DNA of 64,000 bases from Cladosporium sp. IMV 00045 (Eukaryota > Ascomycota > Dothideomycetes > Cladosporiales > Cladosporiaceae), in the NCBI GenBank assembly GCA_001931905.2, contig MSJI02000649.1, positions 1-64,000 on the forward strand, given 5' to 3'. Below the pieces are notes generated by a model. It made no database searches. It was not told the origin of the DNA and saw only the letters and a program-made list of their open reading frames with translations. Shown piece by piece: positions 21,578-32,904 of this stretch. The position numbers were made by a program, and so were the translations under genes. The first letter of the stretch is position 1. Each line of letters starts with the position of its first letter.

Positions 21578-22186
21578 TCAACCCTCCTTCCTCGCCTTCT
21601 CCTCCTCCTTCTCCTTCAACTGCGCCAACCTCCTCTGCTTCTTCGCCGCCTTCCTCGTAGCAGCATCCACCTTACCCCCAGCACCGTGCTCTTCCACAAC
21701 CGGCGCCTCCCCACCCTGCTGCACGACATGCGCGCCCTCACGATCTCCCACCTCACCCTCATCCACACTCCTCTTTCCCGCAAACTCCGCTCCATCCTCC
21801 CACCCCTCCACTCTCTCCTGACTCCTCGCCCTCTTACTGCCCCTCTCAATAACCTTATCAACCCGAGTATCATCCCCCCTAAGCGTCCCCGCAGCGCGCA
21901 TCTCCTCTCCAAAAACCGCCTCGAGCTCCTCCTGCGTTTCCAGCACGAGGTTCTCGCCGCGCAGACCCGCTTCGATGCGTTGCAGGTGGTGCAGCGCCAG
22001 GCCGCCTTGCGGGCCCGAGTGTGCGCTGAATTGAATTCCGGTGCTGGAGAGGAGGGCGTCCGGGTGCAGGTGCGGTTTGGTTTTGGTTTGGGAGAGGAAG
22101 GTTGAGAGGTGGGATTGTGCGGTGGATGGAGCAAGGGTTTTGGGGGTGAGGGGGTGCATGGGCGGGTAGGCGGTGCGGGTTGCCAT
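21578..22186 (-). CDS. Hypothetical basic protein, 202 aa
   Basis: ATG in AACCATGG context. Single exon. The first ~110 residues look folded and conserved-like (MATRTAYPPMHPLTPKTLAP; LALHHLQRIEAGLRGENL; TQEELEAVFGEEMRA). The C-terminus is highly charged (RKAAKKQRRLAQLKEKEEEK), possibly a coiled coil or nucleolar-type basic tail. I do not recognise the family. It is convergent with STE24 (211 bp apart) and divergent from the mitochondrial bL34 gene (292 bp). Composition and codon use are like its neighbours, so I think it is a real gene. Function unknown. Confidence 0.65.
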   Translation of the reverse strand: MATRTAYPPMHPLTPKTLAPSTAQSHLSTFLSQTKTKPHLHPDALLSSTGIQFSAHSGPQGGLALHHLQRIEAGLRGENLVLETQEELEAVFGEEMRAAGTLRGDDTRVDKVIERGSKRARSQERVEGWEDGAEFAGKRSVDEGEVGDREGAHVVQQGGEAPVVEEHGAGGKVDAATRKAAKKQRRLAQLKEKEEEKARKEG

Positions 22187-22478
22187 GGTTGCTTGGTTCC
22201 TCCTTGGGGGGTCTTTGTTGGGAGGGTGTGGTTGGTTTGTGGTTTATGAGAAGGGTGGTAGATTTGCGAAAGTTGCGATCAATGGATCCGGGCAAATTTT
22301 GGTGAAGTTTGATCGAAGTACAACGTTTCGTCCACCGTAGCGACTTTTGGCCCTGCTCCTGCCGTTTCGAGACGTGAAGTCCGAAACCTCCGTCTGGCTG
22401 CGCTGGACCGCATCTCTAAGAGATCAGGTATTCGGTGGCGCTGTACAGTACCTACTCAGAAACGACACATCACCACCC

Positions 22479-22922
22479 ATGTTCAGCCTTCGCTGCATAC
22501 GGAGCGCATTTGCGCCCGCGGTCTCAAATCTCAGACCAGCTCTGCCCCAAGCAACTCGGCAGACATTCGCGCCTATTCAAGCATCGAGGTATGCATCTAC
22601 CCAGTCTTGCGATGCTCACAAGATACTAACAACGACCTCCAGACCCCTCAGCATCCTCTCCTCCCTCCCCTCACGCCCAACCCTCGCCCCCTCCACAACC
22701 ACCAGCGCCATCGCCTCGGACATCCCCAGCGCGAGCTTCCAACTCCCCTACCAACCCTCGGGCACACTGCTGCAAGTGCGCGGCGCGAAGAGAGACACGT
22801 ACGACCCCTCGCACCGCGTGAGGAAGCGCAGACACGGGTTCCTGTCAAGGCTGAAGTCGAAGAATGGGAGGAACACGCTGAAGAGGAGAAAGTTGAGGGG
22901 GAGGATGACGTTGAGTCACTAG
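22479..22922 (+). CDS. MRPL34: Mitochondrial ribosomal protein bL34m
   Basis: Spliced as join(22479..22588, 22643..22922), 129 aa. The 54-nt intron (donor GTATGC, branch TACTAAC, acceptor CCAG) is a multiple of three without a stop, so retention would add 18 residues. The N-terminus (MFSLRCIRSAFAPAVSNLRP) is a typical Arg/Ser-rich mitochondrial presequence. The C-terminal ~40 residues are the bacterial-type L34 signature: HRVRKRRHGFLSRL, then RNTLKRRKLRGRMTLSH. It sits in the large subunit of the mitochondrial ribosome. The strong branch site makes the spliced form the likely one. Confidence 0.92.
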   Translation: MFSLRCIRSAFAPAVSNLRPALPQATRQTFAPIQASRYASTQSCDAHKILTTTSRPLSILSSLPSRPTLAPSTTTSAIASDIPSASFQLPYQPSGTLLQVRGAKRDTYDPSHRVRKRRHGFLSRLKSKNGRNTLKRRKLRGRMTLSH

Positions 22923-24680
22923 ATGGGACCTGGAGGAGGTTGGTGGTTAGGTGATAGGATGGGGGAGTTGGTTCTGTATGATATAAAGCAGGGAAGTGCC
23001 GGAGAAGGGTTTGGCATTGAAGTGCATTTGCAATGGGCCAGAAAAGGCACTGCCGCTGGAGTTGGGAAATATATCGCCACATGTGTATTCAATCTTTTTT
23101 TTTTCTTTTTTTTTTCTTTTTTTTTTTTTTTTTTTNNNNNNNNNNNNNNNNNNNNNNNNNNNNNNNNNNNNTTTTTTTCACATCAATCATGAGGCATGAC
23201 CCTCCACCGTCACGAGAAAGAAGAAGATGGGGAACAATGATTTTGTGAACACATTTCACTATTCGATATGAAATGTGGATACCACATGTGAGCTTTTCCA
23301 TCCAGAGCCATCTTCGCTCTCAGCACGTCTGGCACCGTGAGAAGTTCAAAAGGAAGGTCAATCTTGGAATCCAGACATTATCACCGAGAGCTTCCAAACA
23401 CCGGACGACGGCTAGGCATGACCCTGAAGGCCGAGTTCTTCTCTCATTAGATTCAAGATTGAAAGTCGATGAAATGAGCGCCTCCCGGCCACATCCAAAG
23501 CAGATGACAGGGTTACATTTCAACGCAATGGACCTCACGAAAAGAGCCTTCTCAACAAATTGCTATGCCTCATGACGTTATTCTTGGAATTGTTGGTCGC
23601 CCCCTTGATCTTACATTCTCAAACGCAAATGAATGATGTAGGTATGCTTCCACTTGTATCACGTGGCTGATCTTTTGACGGTCATCTTAGATAAAAAGGA
23701 TGACAGGGGTCTTGACAAGGAGACGATCTAACCGTGAGACCACGATCCTTAATACAGTGGTTGACGGGAAGGATAAATTTTCGAAGACAAGAGACAGGAG
23801 GTAGACATGTCATGTTCAGTGGTTGAGCCAGCTGGGCTGATTGACGGAACATGCGGGAGAACTCGCGGCTGGAAGGGCTTGTGAGGTCATAGTTCATGAG
23901 ATTGAGAAATAAAGATAAGAGGCAAGGAAGTGTTAAAGCACGTATATGGGGCTCAGTTGGCGCATGACCAAATCGGCTGGAGGCTATGTTCGTCTGAGAG
24001 TTTTCGCAGAGTTTGGCGAATCTTTTGTTCGAATCGACCGCAAGGCCAAAAGGGGGCATTACTAGATTGATCAGCATTTGGGGTGCATGCGACTTGGTAT
24101 GGCCTGGTGTGGTTGATGTAGTTTCGATATCGCGCAAACAATTTCTTGAGTCCAGAGTAGCAAGGGTGCATTGGGCAGTTGTAGAGTGCGGTGTCGAGGG
24201 TGAATGATTTTGAGGGCCAGTTTGAGGTCGTCATCGCATGTTATGAAGCTCGAGTTGAGTTCTTTCGCGATACACGCAGATTGAAGAGTGTTGTTGTATC
24301 GAATGGCGGATGTTCGTGGGTATAACCAATCGTTCGGTCCAAGTAGTCATTCGAGTGGTAGTTTTTCTTGCAAGAGCGCGAAAAGATTAGCGAGAAAAGA
24401 AGCAGAGCTCTGGTATTGTGTGTTTTTTTCGGAGTTCAGGTATTCATTTGATCGTCCTGCCCAACCGCAAGGTTGACAGCGAAGTCTCCGTTAACGCCAA
24501 ACAACAGCCGGATCGGCCATGCCGCAGAAGAAATTTGGCAAAAACCGCGACCATTCCCTGATTGAACATCTTTTTTGCCCATTCGCCAACGAAGATCCTT
24601 CCAACAACATTCCTCCTTCGCCCTGCTTCATATCCCCGGCATCGCACAAACAACACACGTCGCCTTCGGGGCGCGCGCGT
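22923..24680. other. 1.76-kb intergenic region with assembly gap
   Basis: Holds the poly-T tract and N gap near 23.1 kb. Otherwise short frames on both strands (the longest about 150 codons at 23.68-24.14 kb, minus), with no motif, signal peptide or splice pattern I would accept as a gene. Confidence 0.5.
23094..23178. other. Poly-T tract interrupted by a 36-N assembly gap
   Basis: T-rich homopolymer on both sides of N at 23136-23171. The true length and any sequence inside are unknown. It probably reflects failure to read or join through the homopolymer. Confidence 0.95.
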
Positions 24681-25200
24681 TTACCTCAGACGCCTGGCCT
24701 CACGCTCAGACTCGAGCAGGCACAGAATGTCGTCCTCGCGAACTGTTGTCTTTGGGTTAGCCTCCTTGTTCTTATGTCTTCCAGGAGTTTCTTCAAGTCG
24801 TTGCGCGAGATCGGAGTGTCGGATATTTCGTACCTGGGCCCTTGACGTTGCGGATGATGGAGCGGGTGGTGTCGTCCATGAACTCGACGCGGACCTGGGT
24901 CACGCCACCGCGGGAGCCTGAGAATCATCTTGTCAACATTTTTCCTTTTTTTCTTCTTCATTGCCGTCCTGTCCTGTCCCATCCTATCTCTCTCCATATC
25001 TCCTTCTCTCCTTCTCTCCTTCGGAATCGTGGGAATCGTACCGGTGCGGCCGAGGACGCGGGTGACCTTGACGAGCTTAACGGGAACCCTTTTCGCGCAG
25101 ATGTTAGTACTGAGTATGTTCATCTGTATGACCGTGCCTCCACGCTGGTCCAGCAGCATTTCGGCATGGCAAGACAAATTACTCACTTGGCAGAGTCCAT
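24681..25200 (-). CDS. RPS28: 40S ribosomal protein eS28
   Basis: Spliced as complement(join(24681..24742, 24834..24917, 25042..25088, 25187..25200)), 68 aa, exactly the family length. The first exon is 14 nt (MDSA + AA). Introns of 98, 124 and 91 nt use GTGAGT, GTACGA and GTACGA donors. Phase arithmetic closes perfectly and gives the canonical eS28 sequence: [17 protein letters not shown], then [19 protein letters not shown], then [21 protein letters not shown] small OB-fold protein of the 40S head near the mRNA exit. Four exons for a 207-nt reading frame make it invisible to open-frame searches. It is divergent from HIS1. Confidence 0.96.
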
Positions 25201-25894
25201 CTTTGCGAAAGTGGAATTATGTGACGGGAAGTTGTCGGATGGGTCGTTGTGATCGAAGGTCGGCGTCGAGAGGTGCGTGCAATCGTCGTCAATCCACAGG
25301 CAAAGCGCAGTCGGGCAGGCCGCAAAGCAAATTCGTCCTTGTGCGCGAGCGAGGCAGGTGGAGCGAGGATCTTGGCAGGGCTGGTCTGAGGTGTGCTGAG
25401 CTGTCGGTCTCAGATGTTCTCACAGCTGCAAGGAGGCTCGGGCCGCGAGGGAGCTAGAGTGAAGAAAATCGCGGGGATCTCTTTCGCTTGCTGAGGCGAT
25501 GACTCTGTTGGTGGGCTGTTTCGGCTGGTGGGATGAGATGACTGGTGAGGTCCATTGAACCAGAGAAAAAAGTTACCAAGTCATATATCACCAATAGCCT
25601 GCCTCTATACTACAACGTTGCTCAATCTCTTGCTTGTAACTTCTAAACCACCCAGCTCTTCCAATCCTCGCAATAATAATACTTTGCTCTCTCCCTCCCA
25701 TTCACATCCGCACGTGGAGCCTATTGCGGAGCCTGTCCCTGCCCAAAAGTCAACCACCACCTGCCGAGATAGCAGCGCCGTGCAAATCGCTGCGCAAAGC
25801 GTGTAGCCAGCCATTGGACTACTGTTACTAGTGGCCACTACCACTGTCTGAGTCAAGACACTATACATACACATATCTCCTACACGTAGCAGCC
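25201..25894. other. Divergent promoter region of RPS28 and HIS1
   Basis: 694 bp between the start codons of a ribosomal-protein gene and an amino-acid biosynthesis gene. No coding signal seen. Individual transcription-factor sites were not assigned. Confidence 0.5.
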
Positions 25895-27069
25895 ATGGAT
25901 CTCGTCAACTCGTACGTCTCGTCAATTCCTCACCTCCTCACCACTACCGCCTCTCCCACCGCCCTTCTCCACCATGGCCGACAGACCCGGCGTCAACCCA
26001 GATGGCACCATGCCACGCCGCTTCAGCCGCGCCCTGCCCACCCTGACTAACCTCGTCGGCAGCCTGAACGACCGTCTGCTCTTCGCAGTCCCTAAGAAGG
26101 GCCGCCTGAATCAGGCCTGCACTGAGCTGCTGGCCGGCTCCGACATCCAGTTCCACCGTCACAACCGCCTCGACATCGCTCTTGTCAAGAACCTGCCTCT
26201 CGCCCTTGTCTTCCTGCCCGCCTCCGATATTCCCACCTTCGTCGGCGAGGGAAGGGTCGACCTCGGAATCACTGGTCGCGATGTCGTCGCCGAGCACGAG
26301 GCCGTCACCCCGCCCACCGAGACTTCCGGTATTGAAGAGCTCATGGACCTCGAGTTCGGCCGCTGCAAGCTGCAGGTCCAGGTCCCCGAGAAGGGCTCCT
26401 TGCACACCGCCGAGTCGCTCGTCGGCAAGACTCTTGTCACCAGCTTCACCGGTCTGTCAGAGCAGTACTACCGCGATTTGGAAAAGAAGGTCGCAGAGGC
26501 CAATGGAGAGACTACCAACGGCGAGAGCTCTGACAAGATGAAGACCACGATCAAATACGTCGGTGGAAGTGTGGAAGCCGCCTGCGCGCTCGGTGTCGCA
26601 GACGGCATTGTCGATCTTGTTGGTGAGTCGCAGCATCTTACAAAACAAAACAATGTCTAAAACCACACCAACTTCCTACTAACACCCCTAAGAATCCGGC
26701 GAAACCATGCGCGCCGCCGGCCTCAAAGCAATCGCAACCGTCGTCGAATCTACCGCAGTCCTCATCTCCAGCAAACGCCCCTCCGACCCCAAACTGGTCC
26801 AACTGATCACCAACCGCATCAAGGGCGTGATCACGGCGCAAAAATTCGTCCTCTGCACCTACAACGTCGAGCGCAAGAACTTGCCCGCCGCAGCGAAAAT
26901 CACCCCCGGCAAGCGCGCCCCCACCGTCACCAGCCTGGAAGACGAGGACTGGGTTGCTGTGCAGGCCATGGTGGAGAGGAAGACGATTGCGGGCGTCATG
27001 GATGATTTGAGCGCGATGGGCGCGACGGATATTATGGTGACGAAGATTGAGAATACGAGGACTTGCTAG
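25895..27069 (+). CDS. HIS1: ATP phosphoribosyltransferase (histidine biosynthesis step 1)
   Basis: Spliced as join(25895..25911, 26063..26622, 26693..27069), 317 aa. Exon 1 is 17 nt (MDLVN + TC) and joins to give MDLVNSLNDRLLFAVPKKGR, the standard fungal N-terminus. Intron 1 (151 nt, GTACGT...CTGACTAAC...GGCAG) and intron 2 (70 nt, TACTAAC branch) are clear. The enzyme condenses ATP with PRPP, the committed and histidine-inhibited step. Visible motifs: LDIALVKNLPLALVFLPASD, EGRVDLGITGRDVVAEHE, the PRPP-binding region GGSVEAACALGVADGIVDLV followed by ESGETMRAAGL, and a C-terminal ACT-like regulatory domain ending near KIENTRTC. An in-frame ATG inside intron 1 (25974) could give a longer N-terminus from an unspliced or alternative transcript. 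Confidence 0.96.
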
Positions 27070-27836
27070 ATGAGAGTTGAAGGGATTCGTGGAAGGGAGG
27101 GAGAAGGAGTGGGACAGTGCTGGAAGAGTGAGGTTTGGCTGCACATGGCGTGCGGTGCTTCTTGGACATTGCAAAGAAGAAGAAGATCAAGAAGAGAGAT
27201 AAGAGAGGATGACAAGATGAAGATGATAGACCCGACGTTTTTCTTGCTCATGGCTGAATGAAACACAGAGAATTTACGCCTACCTTTTTAGATAGACCAA
27301 TCCACACAACTTTTTTTTTGTACCGCAATCTTCCCAACTGCAAGACTCCCCTACACAATTTGCGCTGCAATAAACGATCGTCGTTATTGACTTGCTTGGC
27401 TTTAGCGATCATGATCTTGTGGAAAGAACTGTTCTTCACAGGCTCCCTAAACAGCACGTAATTATTGCGTGCTCTCTGCGAAATTATTCAGAGGCTTGAG
27501 TGCTATGCTATTGCATAACTCATATGTTGACGATCCCTCTCCTCCAATCGCAATCCCATCCCACGGCCTCGGTCCCATCTCCGACCAATCCGCGCGCTCG
27601 GGGCCTCGTGGCATCCGAAACCGCTTCCTGACATCACCTTCCAAAGCTCCCGCTCTACGGTATCTGCGCGGATGTACTCGGGAACCCGCCCAAAATGTGA
27701 CACGACCGTTACGAGGGAGGAGTTCTGTAGCTATGAGTCCTTCTTTGATGTGACTACTCCGTGCCGTCGTTTCGACCTGTTGAAGTTCCTATTGTTGGAC
27801 TTTCTTTTTCGTTTGATACGGTGAACAGCAACAGCC
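27070..27836. other. Intergenic spacer
   Basis: 767 bp between HIS1 and the NADH dehydrogenase gene, same strand. It holds a HIS1 3' UTR and the next promoter. No gene recognised. Confidence 0.5.
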
Positions 27837-29577
27837 ATGTCTTTGGCGACTAGGTCTGGCTTCGGGATGCGCTCTCGTTTGGCGAGTTCTATACCACAAA
27901 CGTCACAATGGATGTGTCGCGTCGCGAATGCGAATGGATTTGTTGTAAGAGGCAGCGGCGTTGGAGTCGTTCAGAAGAGGGACATTTCCATCCAAGCGCT
28001 GGATGAGAGGAAAGGCGGTACGTGGTATCCAACCTGTCTTCTTGTTGTAATCGATTGCTTGTTTGATCTATCTATTCATCTACAACCAAACAATGGCAAG
28101 ACCTGACTTTCGCCATCTACAGACCGCGAACGCGTCGTCGTCCTCGGCTCCGGCTGGGCAGGCTACAGTCTCTCCCGCGACCTGGACCCACGCAAATACC
28201 AAATCGTCGTCGTCTCGCCCCGCTCCTATTTCGTCTTCACGCCCCTCCTGGCCTCCACCAGCGTCGGCACGCTCGAATTCCGGTGCGCGCTAGAACCCGC
28301 GCGCGCGCGCAAAGGCAACAAGCAAGGACCGCAATTCTTCCAGGGATGGGCGGACGGGGTGGATTTCGAAGCGCGCAAGCTGAGCATCGAGGAAGCGGTC
28401 GATGATCCACTGCAGGGAGTTGCGTTGGCGGATGAGAGGGGTGTGGGTGATTTGGTCAAGAAGAAGGAGAAGGGGAAGGTTTTTGAGATGGGGTGGGATA
28501 GGTTGATTGTCGCTGTAGGGTGTTATAGTCAGACCTTTGGGACCAAAGGGGTCAAGGAGCATGCGTATTTTTTGAAAGACGTGGGGGACGCGAAGAAGAT
28601 TCGGAATAGGCTTTTGAGCTGCTTTGAGATGGCTAGTTTGCCTACCACCAGTGAGGAGATGAAGAGGATGTTGTTGAATTTTGCGGTGGTGGGCGGTGGA
28701 CCGACGGGGATTGAGTGGAGTGCGGAGTTGAATGATATTATTGAGGAGGATATGAGGAAGCTGTATCCTGATTTGGTTGGGTATGCGAAGGTGGGTTCTG
28801 ATTCGTTACTTTCTTCTGATCTGATTACTGGAACATGGAATACTGACATTGGACTTCCAGATCACAGTCTACGACGTCGCCCCCACAGTCCTCAGTATGT
28901 TTGACGAGAAACTCAGCAACTTCGCCATGAACCACTTCAAACGGCACGGCATCTCCATCCAAACCTCTCACCACGTTCAAGAACTGCGACCCGGTGTCCC
29001 CTCCCACCTGCAAGAATCCACCAACACCTCCATACACGACCCTTCAAGCGTCTACACGCTCGACTTGAAAGAAGAAGGCGAAGTCGGCGTCGGAATGTGC
29101 GTCTGGAGCACAGGACTGATGATGAACCCGTTCGTGGAAAAGCACCTGCAAGACAAAGTAGCACTGCTCGAGAAAACGCACGGCATCCTGACCGACGACC
29201 GCTTGCGAGCCAAGAGACCCGACGGCAGCGTGTTGCCGCATGTGCACGCTTTGGGAGACTGCGCTGTGCTCGAAGGGACGGCTTACCCTGCTACGGCGCA
29301 GGTGGCGAATCAGAAAGCTAATTGGTTGGCCAAGAGGCTGAATAAGGGCGATTTGGAAACGCAGGGTTTCACTTACAAGAACTTGGGCGTGATGGCTTAT
29401 GTTGGTAATTGGAACGCTATCATGCAGACTGAAGGCGGCAACATCAGTGGGCGTGTCGCTTGGACTTTGTGGCGAAGTGCTTATCTGGCCAAATCGGTCA
29501 GTTGGAGGAATAGGATATTGATTCCTGTGTATTGGTTTGTAAATTGGGTGTTTGGAAGGGATATTTCGAGGTTTTGA
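27837..29577 (+). CDS. Alternative (type II) NADH:ubiquinone oxidoreductase, mitochondrial
   Basis: Spliced as join(27837..28017, 28123..28790, 28861..29577), 521 aa. Introns are 105 nt (phase 1, GTACGT) and 70 nt (phase 0, GTGGGT). A single-polypeptide, non-proton-pumping NADH dehydrogenase of the inner membrane with FAD and NADH dinucleotide folds. It shows an Arg/Ser-rich mitochondrial presequence, the FAD GxGxxG motif in VVVLGSGWAGYSL completed by the first splice, SPRSYFVFTPLL, the second nucleotide motif FAVVGGGPTGIEWSAEL, and the ubiquinone-site region ALGDCAVLEGTAYPATAQVA. No EF-hand insertion is visible, unlike the Ca-binding external enzymes. Whether it faces the matrix (NDI-like) or outside (NDE-like) cannot be decided from sequence. 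Confidence 0.93.
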
Positions 29578-31177
29578 AGGGTTTGCGGGTGGTTTGAGGG
29601 TGGGATTTTGGGGGAGATCAGAATTTGATCGATCGATGCTTTATCCGAGTAGGCAGACTTCTTCTCTCTTTGTTTTGATAAGGTAGAAACTAATATTGGT
29701 GGAGTTGATGGTCGCACATAGACTGATATATGTTGGCTTATTGTACGGCGTTGTTGAGGCCGGATAAGCTTACAGTAAGCTTTTTTCGACCTCACCTCGT
29801 GACTTTAACAGAGAACTGCATTTCTCATCTTCGGAGTTACAATGAAACAAACTACGTTTCGATAAAATTGAAATTAAGTCAAAAGTGCTGAATGCGAATC
29901 AATCTCAGTGGCGGCCTTTCCTCACCTCATCCAAACAATATTACGGTTGCATCCTTGCGCCAGAGAACGTCGTACTCCATCGCACACTTCATCGATGGAT
30001 AACCCGCTCGACAGACTTCTCTCAATGGCATAAAGGCAGGTATAGAACGTTAGAGGTGGTGGTACTAGCATGAATGTCATGTAGATCAAGTCATCGCTTG
30101 CATTCGATCTCAATGGCGTACGGGAAACTTCGAGGTGTCAGAGGTGATGGTACATGCACCACAAAAGCTCTGCGACACAATGGCAAAAGCCTTGCTCACG
30201 TACGCACACAGACCCCCTCTCTCTTTTTGTCGTGACCTTAAACACCCTAGAGGTGATGATACCGACATAGACCAACAGTCGCGGACATTGAGGAAGCCCT
30301 ACGACGCAATGGCCCGCAAGAGTCTGCGCTCTCGAAAGCACCTGTGCCTCCGTGTAAGCCTCATACACATGATTCAACCTGCCCCTAAGCGACTCATGCA
30401 TAGCGTTGATGCCCTCCCTAATTAGGACCTTCTTACGGCTACCGACTCCTCCGAAGCCTTCCCACCAGAACGTGGATATTAGGATTCAGAGGCGATGTAA
30501 TACCTCGAAGAGACGGATTGGTGAAACGCGACTCGCTTGCTTCAACAGCGGGACATAGGTTGGTAGAGCCAGCGACGGATTAGTTGCTCTAGTGGGATTC
30601 GTTATCGGAACTAGAGGTGTTTGAGCTATCGACTGATTGAGTGGTCCCGTTCGATTCGACATCTGAATCTGAAGCGATGGAGCCAGATGTCGTTTCTATG
30701 CCCCTCTCTCAGTCGTGACCTTTCCATGTAACACTAGAGGTGATGATATCAGCGCGATCATGGTCGAGAGGATACACTATTCTTCCTTTTTTGTTGCCAA
30801 TCACCTCATCGAAGAAGTCTTCGTCCGTCAGTACTTGGAGCTACATGTAGTATCATCACCCTCGGAGTTAGTGGTGGACTACGCTGCCGTTGAGAACGGT
30901 AGTTCAGCGACGGAAACTCATTCACACTAGATGTTGTGGTTCACGTGGTGCTGGTGTTCTCGCCTTCCGCATGCTCGCGGAATATCATGAAATGCTCGGA
31001 TACTCGCATGCGCCTCCTTGACTTTAAAATGGATAGTTTCAGATCAATGCTTAACTAATATGGCCCGAACCAGTCCAAGAGATTGGTCCTTTTGCTTTCT
31101 ATCTACCTTTGAATCTTTGGTCCATATTCCATGCTATATAAATCATGTATGCATCAAATCAACCCCACCATCAACAT
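29578..31177. other. 1.6-kb intergenic region with dispersed degenerate repeats
   Basis: Between the convergent NADH dehydrogenase and aminotransferase genes. No credible coding frame. Contains several related AGAGGTGATGRTAC-type units (listed separately). Confidence 0.55.
30051..30750 (+). repeat. Dispersed degenerate repeat family (AGAGGTGATGATAC core)
   Basis: Core copies near 30051 (TAGAGGTGGTGGTAC), 30139 (AGAGGTGATGGTAC), 30249 and 30735. The two longest copies, about 30213-30263 and 30701-30750, share CCCCTCTCTC, then GTCGTGACCTT, then CTAGAGGTGATGATA in the same order. Seen directly. Origin unknown, perhaps a decayed mobile element. Confidence 0.55.
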
Positions 31178-32512
31178 CTAAGGCATCTGAACCGGCGCCT
31201 TCGCCTCACCAGCACCATTCACACCAGCCGCGCCAGCCTCAGTCTGGTAGTCCTTGCCAGCAGCGTACTGCTTGACACCGTCACACCAGCCGAACTTGTC
31301 CTCGATCTTGCCGCGCTGGATACCCTGCAGCTGCTCGAGGAACTTGACGCACACGGGACCGGGCTCGTCGCTGCCGTTTTGAAATTCGAACTTGTCGTTC
31401 TTGGAGTGCATGGTGATGCTCTTGATGGGAACGAGAGCGGCGGCGGTGCCGGCGGCCATGATCTCGTCGAATGTCTTGATTTCGTCGTATTTGATCTGGA
31501 AGGATTAAGAGTCAGCGGACGGTGAAATGTGGCAGAGCTGATTTTCAAGTTACTTACAGGACGGCACTCGACGTTCCATCCAAGGGACTTGGCAATGCCG
31601 CAGACGCTGTCGCTGGTCACACTCTTGATCACGTTGCTGCTATCAGGGACAACGACGGTGACACCGCTGTCGACATTTCCCTTGATACCGATGAAACCGG
31701 AGGTGGAGAACTCGTCAACCTCGCTCCTAGACTTGCTGTCCAAGTGCAGGGTGATGCCAAAGCCCTCGCTCCTCGCCTTGTCACTGAAGCGAAGCACAGG
31801 AGCGTAGTTACCTCCGACCTTGGCACTGCCGGTACCATTGGGAGCCGCGCGGTCGAAATCCTCCAGAATGAGAGCATCGACGGGGTGAACACCGTGGTAG
31901 ACACCAGTGGGCATGACAAAGACGACGAAAGTGTACTCCTCAGGCGGGCTCAGACCGAGCTGTGCCGAGCTGCCGAAGAGGAGAGGACGAATGTACATGG
32001 CCGAGCCTGTGCGGTGAGGAGGCACGTACTCGGCGTTCAGGCTGACGGCCAATTGCACGCAATGCTTGAAGTGGTCGACGGGGACGTGGGGGATGGAGAT
32101 GGCGGACGCGGAGTGCTGCATGCGCTCAGCGTTTTGCTGGGGACGGAAGATGTTGATGGTCTTGTCGTCAGGGGCGCGGTAGGCCTTCAGTCCCTCGTAG
32201 CACTGCTGGCCGTAGTTGAGACCAGGTGCCATGCCGTGGATGCGCATGAAGGGTGACTCGACAAACTCTGGGGCGGTCCATTTGCCGGTCTTGACGGAGT
32301 AGGTGGATTCGATGTGGCCGTTGACTAGGCGGTATCAGTATACTGTGGTTTAGAGATATACTGCTTAAGCGAAGTGATCCTACCTTCGCGGACCTTGAAG
32401 CCAACATTGTCCCAGTCTTGAGTGGCGTCAGCGATTGTTACATGATGACCGATTCTAGGTTTCTGATCGTACCAATGGTGTTGACCGGCGGCGGAGGGAA
32501 AGCAGCAGCCAT
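31178..32512 (-). CDS. Branched-chain amino acid aminotransferase (class IV)
   Basis: Spliced as complement(join(31178..31495, 31558..32324, 32384..32416, 32473..32512)), 385 aa. Exon 2 is just 33 nt. Junction phases close throughout. A PLP enzyme interconverting Leu/Ile/Val and their 2-oxo acids. Seen: PFMRIHGMAPGLNYGQQCYEGLKAY, IFRPQQNAERMQHSA, the Lys in SAKVGGNYAP that should hold PLP, DEFSTSGFIGIK, and EIMAAGTAAALVPI after the last splice. The N-terminus MAAAFPPPPVNTI lacks a mitochondrial presequence, suggesting a cytosolic form. The sequence type also resembles TOXF-like members found in secondary-metabolite clusters, but no cluster is present here. It is divergent from CDC6. Confidence 0.93.
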
Positions 32513-32904
32513 TGTGAGAAGAGGTGATGTTTGTTTAACGAAACAATTGGACGATTTGCTATAATATGAGAACAGGTATTCAATGTTTTGTTACCTGTGC
32601 AGTCAGAATTCCACCCCTCACACACCGAAGCCGGATCAGCTTACTGCGAAGCCGCCTAAGCTTACACTTGGTGATGCCCCGCCATCGCTCCGATCACGCT
32701 AGCTCCATCTGGCTTAGCGTCCGGGCATGCCGCATTAAACGCGTGCAAGAGCGGAAGGCGCGTTTTGAAACGCGCTCCTTAATTGATATTGATCCAGATG
32801 TTCCAAAGTACTTTCCAACACCAGACAACACCACCGATCACCACCTGCACCTACCTTCAGTCTGCACACCATCCACGGCAGGATCAGCAGCAAGGCAGGT
32901 AGCA
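32513..32904. other. Divergent promoter region of aminotransferase and CDC6
   Basis: 392 bp between start codons. No internal gene. The AACGCGT-like sequence near 32737-32744 contains an ACGCGT (MluI cell-cycle box type) core, which would suit CDC6 regulation, but this is inference. Confidence 0.4.
32739..32744. promoter_or_regulatory. Candidate MCB-type (ACGCGT) cell-cycle element upstream of CDC6
   Basis: TTAAACGCGTGC places a perfect ACGCGT hexamer about 165 nt before the CDC6 ATG. In yeasts MBF binds ACGCGT in G1/S promoters including the CDC6/cdc18 type. A single hexamer can occur by chance. Confidence 0.35.

Noticed and set aside
23682..24234. Overlapping minus-strand frames of about 90-150 codons
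   Set aside because: No motif, splice pattern or convincing composition. Could be chance in a gene-poor stretch.
31522..32256. 244-codon plus-strand frame
   Set aside because: Antisense to the aminotransferase exon, which has clear family motifs.
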